From assembly GCF_024227715.1 (NCBI RefSeq), contig NZ_CP100448.1:868001-932000 (forward strand): a DNA stretch of 64,000 bases. Direction: 5' to 3'. Position numbers and translations under genes: made by a program. Below, in pieces: positions 26,295 to 34,290 of the stretch. The notes under the pieces are model-generated. The model searched no databases and was not told where the DNA came from. It was given only the letters and a program-made list of their open reading frames with translations. How positions within the stretch are numbered: the stretch's first letter is position 1; each line of letters starts with the position of its first letter. This stretch comes from Halomarina litorea. Its GTDB lineage: Archaea; Halobacteriota; Halobacteria; Halobacteriales; Haloarculaceae.

Positions 26295-27326
26295 ATGACT
26301 GAAGACACACGCTATCAGGAGCTGTACCGTTCGACGATACCCTCGGTCGTCTCCATCTACCTCGCGGGCGACGGGCGCGGCCCCGGCGGCGCGGGGTCGG
26401 GGTTCGTCTTCCGCGTCGAACGCCCCGACGGGGGCGCCGACGACGTCGGCGACGACGGCTTCGTCGTGACCAACGAACACGTCGTCCGCGGGAGCGACAG
26501 TGTCGACGTTCGATTCAGCGAGGGCGACTGGCGCGTCGGCGACGTCGTCGGCGTGGACGCCTACACCGACCTCGCCGTCGTCCGCGTGCCCGACGTGCCC
26601 GCCTCCGCCCGCCCGCTCCCGTTCGCGGCGAGCAACCCCCTCCCCGGAACGCCCGTCGCCGCCCTCGGCAACCCGATGGGTCTCGATGGCTCCATCTCCG
26701 TGGGCGTCGTCAGCGGGTCGAACCGCTCGATGTACACGCGCGAGGGCTTCGCCATCCCCGACACCGTCCAGACGGACGCGCCCATCAACCCCGGTAACTC
26801 GGGAGGGCCGCTGGTCACCCTCGCCGGCGAGGTGGTGGGCGTCAACCGCGCCCGCGGCGGCGACAATATCGGCTTCGCCGTCAGCGGCGAGGTGGCCGCC
26901 CGCGTCGTCCCCGCCCTCGTCGAGACGGGCGCGTACCGTCACTCCTACCTCAAGGTCCGCACCCTCGACGTCTCGCCCACCGTCGCCGATGCCAACGGCC
27001 TACCCGACACCGGGGGCGTCCTCGTCGTGGACGTGAGCCTCGGCCCCGCCAGCGGCGCACTCCTCGGCGCGCGCGGCAGTCGGACGGTCCGCGGGCGCGA
27101 GATACCCGTCGGCGGCGACGTCATCGTCAGCGTCGACGGCCGGCCGGTGGACTCCCACGAGGGGCTGATGCGCTACCTCCTGCTGGAGACGACGCCGGGC
27201 GACACCGTCGAGGTGGAACTGCTCCGCCGGGGCGAACGCCTCACCGAACGAGTTACGCTCGGCGAGCGCCCGAACCCCGGTCGCCGGGGGGGCGACGGCG
27301 GGTCCGGGCGCATCCCGGTCCGCTGA
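26295..27326 (+). CDS. HtrA/DegP-like serine protease with PDZ domain
   Basis: 343 residues. A trypsin-like domain holds the triad His62 (VVTNEHVV), Asp92 (TDLAVV) and Ser169 (NPGNSGGPL). The PDZ domain runs from about 220 to 325 (GGDVIVSVDGRPVDSHEGL). HtrA proteins degrade or refold damaged proteins. There is no signal peptide or transmembrane helix at the N-terminus (MTEDTRYQELYRSTIPSVV), so it is either cytoplasmic or exported in an unrecognised way. The GGTAAGT cluster just upstream suggests regulated expression. Confidence 0.88.
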   Translation: MTEDTRYQELYRSTIPSVVSIYLAGDGRGPGGAGSGFVFRVERPDGGADDVGDDGFVVTNEHVVRGSDSVDVRFSEGDWRVGDVVGVDAYTDLAVVRVPDVPASARPLPFAASNPLPGTPVAALGNPMGLDGSISVGVVSGSNRSMYTREGFAIPDTVQTDAPINPGNSGGPLVTLAGEVVGVNRARGGDNIGFAVSGEVAARVVPALVETGAYRHSYLKVRTLDVSPTVADANGLPDTGGVLVVDVSLGPASGALLGARGSRTVRGREIPVGGDVIVSVDGRPVDSHEGLMRYLLLETTPGDTVEVELLRRGERLTERVTLGERPNPGRRGGDGGSGRIPVR

Positions 27327-27335
27327 CCGTCCCGC

Positions 27336-28109
27336 TCAATCCGTCTGCGGGAGCGCGATGGCCCCCGCGAGGAAGAAGCCCGTCGTGAGCACGAGCAGGA
27401 GGGCGAGACTGGCGATGGGGTCGACCGTTCCGGCACCCCCACCGTCCTGTAGCGGCCAGTACGTCGCCCCGCGGACGCCCCGCGAGAACCACGTCAGCGG
27501 CGAGAGGTTCACCAGCGGGTGGAACCACTCCGGCAGCAGCGAGAGGGGGACGAACGTCTCCGAGAGGAACAGGAGGGGGAGAGCCACGCCGTTCGAGGCG
27601 GCGATGACGCCGTCCTGCGAGTCCGCGACCCGGCCGAGCAGCGCGCCCAATCCGCAGAACAGCGCCACGCCGAGGGCGACGAACGGGACCAGCAGCGGCG
27701 AGAACAGAATCTCCGCGCCCGTCACGAGGACGACGAGCGCGAGGATGATGAGACTCGCCAGCCCGATGATGAGGACGTTGACGAGCGTGTGCGCCAGTAG
27801 CCACTCGGCGCGCGAGAGGGGCGTCGTCGCCAGTTTCTCGAAGCGGTTGCCCTCGCGGTGGCGCGCGACCGTACTCCCAACCCGCGAGAGGGGCGTGAAC
27901 AGCACCACCACGGCGAGGTACCCCGGCACGTAGTAGCCCGCAGGTTCGGTGAACAGGCCGCCGCCCGTGGGTTGCGTCTGGACCAGCGCCCCGAAGATGA
28001 GGATGATGATGACGGGGAAGAAGAACGTGAAGAACACGGCCGTCCGCCGGCGGATAAAGGAGTACCACGCCGCCCGCGCCTCGGCCAGCACCCGGTTCGC
28101 GCGGCTCAC
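27336..28109 (-). CDS. ABC-2 type exporter, permease
   Basis: 257 residues from a GTG that overlaps the ATPase stop by 4 nt. Six transmembrane helices: one near the N-terminus (AVFFTFFFPVIIILIFGALV), a hydrophilic loop, then five towards the C-terminus, the standard ABC-2/DrrB layout. The conserved segment LLPEWFHPLVNLSPLTWFSRGVRG is the ABC-2 signature. With the ATPase encoded immediately upstream it forms an exporter of unknown substrate (drug, lipid or similar). Confidence 0.9.
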   Translation of the reverse strand: MSRANRVLAEARAAWYSFIRRRTAVFFTFFFPVIIILIFGALVQTQPTGGGLFTEPAGYYVPGYLAVVVLFTPLSRVGSTVARHREGNRFEKLATTPLSRAEWLLAHTLVNVLIIGLASLIILALVVLVTGAEILFSPLLVPFVALGVALFCGLGALLGRVADSQDGVIAASNGVALPLLFLSETFVPLSLLPEWFHPLVNLSPLTWFSRGVRGATYWPLQDGGGAGTVDPIASLALLLVLTTGFFLAGAIALPQTD

Positions 28110-29032
28110 GCCGGGACCTCCGCCCGTTCGACGGGGTCGCCCGACGCGTCGACGCCGCGGCCCGTCAGCGCGAGGTAGACGGATTCGAGGTCCGGTTGCT
28201 CCCACCGGAGTTCGTCGTAGGCCACCTCCTCGTCCTCCAGTGCGCGGACGATGGCCCCGACGTCCGTCGGGGGCACGTCGGTGACGACGACGCCGCGTGC
28301 CGTCGCCTCGACCCGGTAGCCGCGCGCTTCGAGGGCCGGCACGGCGCGGTCGGGGTCGGCTCCCACGAGCAGTTCCGGCTGGCCGCCGTAGGCTTCGACG
28401 AGTTCGCGGGGCGTCCCCTCGGCGGCGACTGCCCCGTCGGCGAGCATGACGACCCGGTCCGCGAGGCGGTCGGCCTCCTCCATGTAGTGGGTGGTGAGGA
28501 GGACGGTGGTGCCGCCCGCGGCGAGCGATTCGAGCAGGCCCCACAGGTCCCGCCGCCCGGCGGGGTCGATGCCTGTCGTCGGTTCGTCGAGAATCAGCAG
28601 GTCCGGGTCGTTGACCAGCGTGATGGCGACGCAGACCCGTCGCTGTTGGCCCCCCGAGAGGTTCTCGTACCACGTGTCGGCGTCCTCCAGCATCCCCACG
28701 TCGGCCAGCACGTCGCCCACGGGCCGGGACTCGTCGTACAAGCCGGCGTAGTACGCGACGAGTTCGCGCGCGGTCAGGCGCTCGGGCGGGTCGAACGACT
28801 GCGGGAGCAAGCCGATTCGTTGCGGGTCGACCGACCGGGGTGACCCGCCGAACAGTTCGACCCGACCCTCGTACTCCGTCGTGCCCGTCAGCGCGCGGAT
28901 GAGCGTCGTCTTCCCCGCGCCGTTCGGACCGATGAGGGCGAACACCTCGCCCTCCGCGACGGAGAGCGAGACGCCGTCCAGCGCGACGGTGTCGCCGTAC
29001 TCGCGGCGGACGCCCTCGGCGACGATGACCAT
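28106..29032 (-). CDS. ABC-2 type exporter, ATP-binding subunit
   Basis: 308 residues. Walker A GPNGAGKTTL, Q-loop LPQSFDPPE, signature ENLSGGQQRRV, Walker B LLILDEPTTGIDP and H-loop TTHYME are intact. After the ATPase core a ~80-residue C-terminal extension follows, as in DrrA-like exporters. An ATG 21 nt further upstream is possible, but MVIVAEGVRREYG fits homologues better. The permease is translationally coupled downstream. The gene is divergent from the aldo/keto reductase. Confidence 0.92.
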   Translation of the reverse strand: MVIVAEGVRREYGDTVALDGVSLSVAEGEVFALIGPNGAGKTTLIRALTGTTEYEGRVELFGGSPRSVDPQRIGLLPQSFDPPERLTARELVAYYAGLYDESRPVGDVLADVGMLEDADTWYENLSGGQQRRVCVAITLVNDPDLLILDEPTTGIDPAGRRDLWGLLESLAAGGTTVLLTTHYMEEADRLADRVVMLADGAVAAEGTPRELVEAYGGQPELLVGADPDRAVPALEARGYRVEATARGVVVTDVPPTDVGAIVRALEDEEVAYDELRWEQPDLESVYLALTGRGVDASGDPVERAEVPA

Positions 29033-29131
29033 ACCCGTCCTCCGGCGTACCACCGCCTAAGGATTCGGGTTCGCGCCTCCGGCGCGGGACCGCCCGTACA
29101 CGCTTTTGTCACCGCCCGACGTGGGGCGGCC

Positions 29132-30136
29132 ATGGACCGCATCACGCTCGGGTCGACCGGTCTGCAGGTCGCCCCGCTCTGTCTCGGGACGTGGCGCTTC
29201 GGTCAGGAGTCGAAGGGCACGATGGAGACCAACCGCGGACAGGCACACGACCTGCTCGACGCCTACGCCGACCGCGGCGGCAACTTCGTCGATACGGCCA
29301 ACGGCTACGGGGACGGCCGCTCGGAGGAGTGGATCGGTGAGTGGTTGAACGAGCGCGACCGGGAGGAGTTCGTCGTCGCCTCGAAGGTGTACTGGACGCA
29401 GATGTCCGAACCCGACGAGAACCTCTCGCGCAAGACGATTCGCGCCGAAATCGAGGGCACGCTGGACCGTCTCGACACCGACTACCTCGACCTCTACTAC
29501 ATCCACCGCTGGGACGACGAGACGCCCATCGAGGTCACCCTGAACGCGCTCTCGGACCTCGTCCGCGAGGGGAAGGTCCACTACCTCGGTGCGAGCACGA
29601 TGGCCGCCTGGAAGCTCACGAAGGCGCTGTGGACCAGCGACGTCGAGGGACTGGACCGCTTCGAGGTGACCCAGCCACTGTTCCACGCCGCCTACCACGA
29701 CGACGTGCGCGACTACCTCGAGGTGTGTGCCGACCAGGACCTCGCGGTCTGTCCGTACTCCCCGCTCGCGGGCGGGTTCCTCACGGGCAAGTACGAACGT
29801 GCGGACCCCGAGGACCCGACGGTCGTCGAGGGCCCCGAGGGGTCGCGCGCCACGCTCGACGACCGCTTCTCGGACTTCTACCTCTCCGAGCGCGGGTGGC
29901 ACGTCCTCGACGCGGTCCGGGAGGTGGCAGCGGAGGTAGACGCGACGCCCGCACAGGTCGCCCTGCGCTGGCTGATGGACCGCGAGTCGTTCACGTGTAC
30001 GCCCATCGTCGGGGCGCGGACCGTCGAGCAACTGGACGAGAATCTCGGTGCCGTGGACGTCTCGCTGTCGGCCGACCAGCGCGAGCGCATCACGGACGCG
30101 CGCTACGCCGAGGACGGGCGGCGCTGGGGGCACTGA
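29132..30136 (+). CDS. Aldo/keto reductase
   Basis: 334 residues, a complete TIM barrel. The catalytic tetrad can be followed: Asp in NFVDTANGYGDG, Tyr in the same motif, Lys in VVASKVYW, His in YYIHRWDD. The C-terminal NADPH-binding loops (CPYSPLAGGFLTGKY, IVGARTVEQLDENLGA) are typical. The group is the YajO/Kvbeta-like branch. Substrate unknown. Confidence 0.9.
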   Translation: MDRITLGSTGLQVAPLCLGTWRFGQESKGTMETNRGQAHDLLDAYADRGGNFVDTANGYGDGRSEEWIGEWLNERDREEFVVASKVYWTQMSEPDENLSRKTIRAEIEGTLDRLDTDYLDLYYIHRWDDETPIEVTLNALSDLVREGKVHYLGASTMAAWKLTKALWTSDVEGLDRFEVTQPLFHAAYHDDVRDYLEVCADQDLAVCPYSPLAGGFLTGKYERADPEDPTVVEGPEGSRATLDDRFSDFYLSERGWHVLDAVREVAAEVDATPAQVALRWLMDRESFTCTPIVGARTVEQLDENLGAVDVSLSADQRERITDARYAEDGRRWGH

Positions 30137-30190
30137 GAGCGGTTCGCACGCCTCCCAAGCGGTTTTGTCGGTCGCGCGGTCCCTTCCCTC

Positions 30191-30799
30191 ATGACCGACC
30201 AGCGAACACGGGTCCGCGACGGCTACGACACCCTCGCCGCGGACTACGACGACCAGCGCTCGGCCGACCCGCCCGCGACCCTCGACGCCCTCACGGACCG
30301 ACTCGACCCGGACGACCGGGTGCTCGACGCCGGCTGTGGCGGCGGGAAACCCGTTCTCACCCGACTTGACGCCGACTACCCGACGGTGGGACTCGACTTC
30401 TCGGCCGCCCAGTTGGACATCGCCCGCGGCCGGACGGACGGTCCCCTCGTCCGGGGCGACGTGACTCACCTCCCGTTCGAGCGTTCGAGTTTCGACGCTG
30501 TCACCTGCCTCTACACCATCATCCACCTCCCGCTCGACGACCACCCGGCGGTCCTCGGGGAGTTCGCCCGCGTCCTCCGGTCGGGCGGGTGGCTCCTGCT
30601 CACCTCGGGCGACGAGGCGTGGACGGGCCACAACGACGACTGGCTGGACACCGGCGTCAGGATGGAGTGGAGCTATCCGACCGCCGACGAGACGCGCGGG
30701 ACGCTTCGAGAACACGGGTTCGAAATCGAGGAGGAGTGGCCGAACGGCCACCCCGACGGCGGGGACTTCCCGTTCCTGCTCGCGCGGTACGAGGGGTAG
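30191..30799 (+). CDS. Class I SAM-dependent methyltransferase
   Basis: 202 residues. SAM-binding motif I VLDAGCGGGKPVL, acidic motif II VGLDFSAAQLDIA, motif III VRGDVTHLPF and the post-motif FDAVTCLYTIIHLP give a standard Methyltransf_11 fold. A tryptophan-rich segment (WTGHNDDWLDTGVRMEWSYPTADE) may form the substrate lid. It lies 54 nt after the aldo/keto reductase and could share a transcript. Substrate unknown. Confidence 0.85.
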   Translation: MTDQRTRVRDGYDTLAADYDDQRSADPPATLDALTDRLDPDDRVLDAGCGGGKPVLTRLDADYPTVGLDFSAAQLDIARGRTDGPLVRGDVTHLPFERSSFDAVTCLYTIIHLPLDDHPAVLGEFARVLRSGGWLLLTSGDEAWTGHNDDWLDTGVRMEWSYPTADETRGTLREHGFEIEEEWPNGHPDGGDFPFLLARYEG

Positions 30800-30807
30800 C
30801 CGTCGAG

Positions 30808-31059
30808 TCAGAGTCGCTCGCGGACGAGGCGGGCGATGGCGTCCACGTCGAACTCGTCGTCGGCGACGTCGAAGACCGCCTCGCCGTCCACCGACACGCG
30901 GAACACGCCGTGGTCGCCCGTGACGAGGGCAACGCGGTCCAGTCGCTCGCCGAAGTTCGTGAGGAGCGCGCGCTGGACGTCCACCGCCCGGTTCAGGAAC
31001 CCGCAGGGGACGCAGTACTCGATTTCGACGACGGCCCCGTCGGACGCACTCGAACTCAC
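30808..31059 (-). CDS. Rdx-family (SelW/SelT-like) thioredoxin-fold protein
   Basis: 83 residues from a GTG overlapping the upstream membrane-protein stop by 4 nt. The N-terminus has VEIEYCVPCGF with the redox pair Cys16-x-x-Cys19 in the first beta-alpha loop, as in SelW/Rdx proteins, and the GVFRVSVDGEAVFDV strand pair is family-typical. Likely role: thiol-disulfide exchange. Coupling to a membrane protein with a CVSC pair next to heme-oxidase genes hints at a part in oxidase assembly, which is inference. Confidence 0.85.
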   Translation of the reverse strand: MSSSASDGAVVEIEYCVPCGFLNRAVDVQRALLTNFGERLDRVALVTGDHGVFRVSVDGEAVFDVADDEFDVDAIARLVRERL

Positions 31060-31751
31060 CGCCCGACCCCCCGGCGCAGTCGGCCCACGTCGGCCATCGT
31101 GGGTCGCCAGACGAGGAGGACGACGGTGACGACGAAGACGAGCGTCGAGAGGCCGTAGGACTGGCCGTAGGCGGCGGAGACGAGGGCCGCGGACCCGCCG
31201 ACGAACCCGCTCAGGACGCCCGCAATCAGGGGAAGTGTACAGGAGACACAGGAGAACAGGCCGAGCAGGCTCGCCGCCGCGCCGCTCGCCGCGTCGAGGA
31301 CGGTGGCGTAGGCGAGGTAGGCGAGCGTGAGGTAGCCGAACACCTTGAACGGGAGGAAGACCAGCGTGAACGTCGACCCGCCGTACAGCACGGCGGGACT
31401 CCACCCCGGCGGGAACGAGGAGAGGACGACGTTCAGGCCGCTCTCGTAGCCGCCGACGCCGACGGCGAACAGGCCGCCGAAGTACGCGAGTACGAGGAAG
31501 TAGCCCGCGCCGACGAGTCCCGCGAGCACCTTGCGGCGGGTCGTCCCCGACGGGCGGTCGACCGCCCAGAGCGCCCAGAGGGCGGCGTTGATCCAGACGA
31601 ACGGGTAGACGTAGTACACCGGCCGGGTCGGGACGACGCCGGTCCAGGCGAGGTAGGCGACCACGAGGAGCAGTTCGGTGTTGAGTAGGACGGCCCACGC
31701 GAGCAGTCCCTCGCGACTCGGTCGGATTCGGTGGGTGGTGATAGTGCTCAT
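31056..31751 (-). CDS. Membrane protein with SCVSCTLP helix, cox-linked
   Basis: 231 residues and about seven transmembrane helices. One helix carries LFSCVSCTLPLIAGVL, two cysteines in CxxC spacing inside the membrane followed by proline, reminiscent of CcdA-type thiol-electron carriers (CxLP). Several Trp/Tyr-rich loops (VYYVYPFVWINAALWALW) are present. It sits between the heme synthase gene and the Rdx gene, with which it overlaps by GTGA. A known haloarchaeal membrane family without assigned function. Confidence 0.7.
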   Translation of the reverse strand: MSTITTHRIRPSREGLLAWAVLLNTELLLVVAYLAWTGVVPTRPVYYVYPFVWINAALWALWAVDRPSGTTRRKVLAGLVGAGYFLVLAYFGGLFAVGVGGYESGLNVVLSSFPPGWSPAVLYGGSTFTLVFLPFKVFGYLTLAYLAYATVLDAASGAAASLLGLFSCVSCTLPLIAGVLSGFVGGSAALVSAAYGQSYGLSTLVFVVTVVLLVWRPTMADVGRLRRGVGR

Positions 31752-31791
31752 TCGTTGGGTCGGGTGTCGGTGGTGGTCGTGTCGCGGGACC

Positions 31792-33219
31792 TCACAGCGC
31801 GATGGCGTCGACGACGATGGCGAACAGGAGCGCGCCGAGGTAGGCGTTCGAGGCGTGGAACGCCCGGAACGCGGCGGCCTCGGTCCGTTCGCGGTGGAGG
31901 CGGACGACCATCCAGAGGAATACCGCCCCGAGGGAGACCGTCGTGACGGCGAACAGGGGGCCGAGACCGGTCAGGGCGGTCAGCGCCGTCGCCGCGAGCA
32001 GCGTCGCCGCGAGGTAGTAGAGGATGTGTTTCCGGGTGGCCGTCTCGCCGCGGACGACGGGCATCATGGGGAAGCCGCCGCGCTCGTAGTCGTCCTTGTA
32101 CGCCAGCGCGAGGTTGTAGAAGTGCGCGGGCGTCCAGAGGAAGATGACGCCGGCCAGTACGAGGCCGCCGAGACCGGTCCCGCCGGCGACGTCGCCCGTG
32201 ATCTCGCCTGTCACGGCCACCCAGCCGATGAGCGCCGGGAGCGCGCCCGCCGCCCCGCCGATGACGGTGTTCTGGACCGTGTTGGGCTTGAGCACGAGCG
32301 TGTAGATGACGCTGTAGAAGACGATGGCGACGAAGCCAAGCGCCGCCGCGAGCAGGTTCACCTGCAGGAAGATGGCGACGGCCGCGAGCGTCAGCATCCC
32401 GCCGAAGGTGAGCGCGTTCCGCACCGGCACCTGATGGGTCGCGAGGGGTCGGTCGCTCGTCCGCTGCATCTTCTGGTCGATGTCGCGTTCGAGGACGTGG
32501 TTGAACGTCCCGCTCGCGCCGATGGCGAGGATGCCGCCCGTGAGGGTGTAGACGATGGTGTCGAGGCGGAGGGCGGGGCCCGCCGCGAGCGCCATCCCCG
32601 CACTGGCGACGAGACAGAGCAGCCACATGAGTCGCGGCTTCATCAACTGGAAGTAGGCCCAGAGCGTCGTCTTCGCGCGCCCGGCGAACGTCGTCGGGCG
32701 CGTCGGGGCGGGTGATGGAGGGACCGGGTGGGAGTCGGTGTCGGAGTCCTCTGCAACCGGCGGCTCGTCGGTGTCGGCCACCGGATCGCGGTGGCCCGTC
32801 TCGGCTTCGAGTTGCCACGCCAGCGCGAGGGCGAGGGCGGTGAAGATGGCCGTCCCGACGAGCAGGTGTGCGCCGGAGAGCGGTGCGGGCGCGCCGGTGA
32901 CGGCGACGAACGCGCCGAGACCGACCTGTACGGGGTAGAGCAGGCCGGCGGTGAGGAGCGCGCCCTTCACGCGTCGGGAGGCGGCGGACCACCCCACGTA
33001 CGCGGTGACGACGCCGAGGAGGCCGACGAGGGCGGCGACGACCCGGTGGCCCGTCGCGATGGCCACCTTCGGGTCCGTGAGCGGGTCCGAACAGAGGGGC
33101 CACGAGGTACACGCCGTGACCGCCTCCGCGAGGGCCGTCGTCGCGCCCGCCACCACCAGCAGGTAGACGCCGAGCACGGTGGCCGCGAGCAGCGTAGTGA
33201 AGCGTGGTGTCCGGGACAC
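31792..33219 (-). CDS. ctaB: Fusion of a short heme A synthase (CtaA) domain with heme O synthase (CtaB)
   Basis: 475 residues from a GTG. Residues 1-160 hold four transmembrane helices with TGHRVVAALVG and SGAHLLVGTAIF, the two histidine helices of the short archaeal CtaA type, plus a cysteine pair TACTSWPLC. A charged Pro/Thr-rich linker (about 162-190) leads to the UbiA-type prenyltransferase: QLMKPRLMWL, then the Asp-rich NHVLERDIDQKMQRTSDRP, and the second motif YKDDYERGGFPMMP. The CtaB part farnesylates heme B to heme O; the CtaA part would oxidise heme O to heme A. Divergent from coxB. Confidence 0.9.
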   Translation of the reverse strand: MSRTPRFTTLLAATVLGVYLLVVAGATTALAEAVTACTSWPLCSDPLTDPKVAIATGHRVVAALVGLLGVVTAYVGWSAASRRVKGALLTAGLLYPVQVGLGAFVAVTGAPAPLSGAHLLVGTAIFTALALALAWQLEAETGHRDPVADTDEPPVAEDSDTDSHPVPPSPAPTRPTTFAGRAKTTLWAYFQLMKPRLMWLLCLVASAGMALAAGPALRLDTIVYTLTGGILAIGASGTFNHVLERDIDQKMQRTSDRPLATHQVPVRNALTFGGMLTLAAVAIFLQVNLLAAALGFVAIVFYSVIYTLVLKPNTVQNTVIGGAAGALPALIGWVAVTGEITGDVAGGTGLGGLVLAGVIFLWTPAHFYNLALAYKDDYERGGFPMMPVVRGETATRKHILYYLAATLLAATALTALTGLGPLFAVTTVSLGAVFLWMVVRLHRERTEAAAFRAFHASNAYLGALLFAIVVDAIAL

Positions 33220-33255
33220 GGGTAGTATCCGTACTCTGGTGTCTCCGCACGTAAA

Positions 33256-33274
33256 CCCCGCGCTTTTCGCGGGG
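33256..33274. repeat. Hairpin between divergent ctaB and coxB
   Basis: CCCCGCG (33256-33262) and CGCGGGG (33268-33274) pair around the loop CTTTT. It lies in the 107-bp divergent promoter region. Position suggests an operator or transcript structure; nothing else supports a specific role. Confidence 0.35.
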
Positions 33275-33296
33275 GTATCGGGCCGCAGTCAGCAGG

Positions 33297-33302
33297 TATT
33301 TA
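33297..33302 (+). promoter_or_regulatory. TATA box of coxB
   Basis: TATTTA is centred 27-28 nt before the ATG at 33327, as for a leaderless transcript. Confidence 0.6.
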
Positions 33303-33326
33303 CGTCGCACAATCGAACGCCGATTC

Positions 33327-34247
33327 ATGAGAAAGGCGCGGAAACTACTGGGGGCGTTCGCCGGTCTCGCGGTGCTGGCTCTCTTCGTCGAACCCGCGGC
33401 CGCCCAGTCGTCCGTCAACGAGGAACTCATCTTCGGGCTGAACCGGAAGCTGATGTACGTGGCGGTGCCCATCACGGTGCTCGTCGAGGGCATCCTCATC
33501 TACACCGTCTACCGGTTCCGTAACGCCGAGGAAGCACAGCCGACCCGCGAGAACCGTCGGCTGGAGATCACGTGGACCGTCGCGACGGCCATCATCCTGC
33601 TGTTCGTCGGCCTCGCGTCCTACCAGGTGCTCGGGAGCGCGTTCATCGGCGGCGCGACCGCCACCAGCGGCGAGGACGTCAGTTCGGGCGAGGAACTGAT
33701 GCCGCTCGTCCACAACTACCCCGGCGCACAGGCACCGACGGAACAGAACGCCGTGCAGGTCGACGTCGAGGCCCGCAAGTACGTCTGGACGTTCACCCAC
33801 GAGAACAACGCCACGGCGACCGGGACGCTCGTGATACCGGCCAACACGCCCGTCTACCTCCACATCACGTCGGTCGACTGGCTCCACGCGTTCCACGCGC
33901 CCGACCTGGCGCTGAAGCAGGACGCTTTCCCCGGCCAGTACAACACCATCAAGACCGAGGTGTACGAGACCGGCACGTACCAGCTCTACTGTGCGGAGTA
34001 CTGTGGCGTCGGCCACTCCGGCATGCTCGGCACCATCAAGGTCGTCTCGCAGGAGGAGTACCAGCAGTACTTAGAGGAGAACGCCCCCGACGCGGGCGGC
34101 AACAGCTCCGGTAACGCCTCCGCGAACGGTTCGGGTAACGCCTCGGGCAACGCTTCCGGTAACGCCTCCGGCAACGCCTCGGGCAACGCTTCCGGTAACG
34201 CCTCCGGCAACGCGACGAACGCCTCCAGCGTCGCCGTCGCGGCCTGA
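33327..34247 (+). CDS. coxB: Cytochrome c oxidase subunit II with sequon-repeat tail
   Basis: 306 residues. A signal peptide ends near AAAQ (about 24-27), then two transmembrane helices (around 38-60 and 78-100). The C-terminal cupredoxin carries the CuA site: His in WLHAFHAPDL, and CAEYCGVGHSGM with two Cys, His and Met. After residue ~255 the protein ends in a linker made of NAS/NSS/NGS/NAT triplets, 11 N-glycosylation sequons in about 45 residues. This tail would face the outside, where AglB-type glycosylation occurs. Subunit III is encoded 1 kb downstream on the other strand; subunit I is not in the window. Confidence 0.93.
   Translation: MRKARKLLGAFAGLAVLALFVEPAAAQSSVNEELIFGLNRKLMYVAVPITVLVEGILIYTVYRFRNAEEAQPTRENRRLEITWTVATAIILLFVGLASYQVLGSAFIGGATATSGEDVSSGEELMPLVHNYPGAQAPTEQNAVQVDVEARKYVWTFTHENNATATGTLVIPANTPVYLHITSVDWLHAFHAPDLALKQDAFPGQYNTIKTEVYETGTYQLYCAEYCGVGHSGMLGTIKVVSQEEYQQYLEENAPDAGGNSSGNASANGSGNASGNASGNASGNASGNASGNASGNATNASSVAVAA
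34140..34211 (+). repeat. Exact 36-bp tandem duplication in the coxB tail
   Basis: Positions 34140-34175 and 34176-34211 are identical, 36 bp each (12 codons, three N-A-S-G units per copy). Synonymous Asn/Gly codons alternate within the unit, so identity of the copies points to a recent duplication, and in-frame length change by slippage is likely. Confidence 0.85.
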
Positions 34248-34290
34248 ACGTACCACTCACTTACTGTTTTCACGAATCCCCAGCGACGGC

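Noticed and set aside
34081-34215. CRISPR-like or satellite repeat in coxB
   Set aside because: The repeat is in frame, encodes a regular N-A-S-G tail and continues the CoxB protein; it is a coding repeat.
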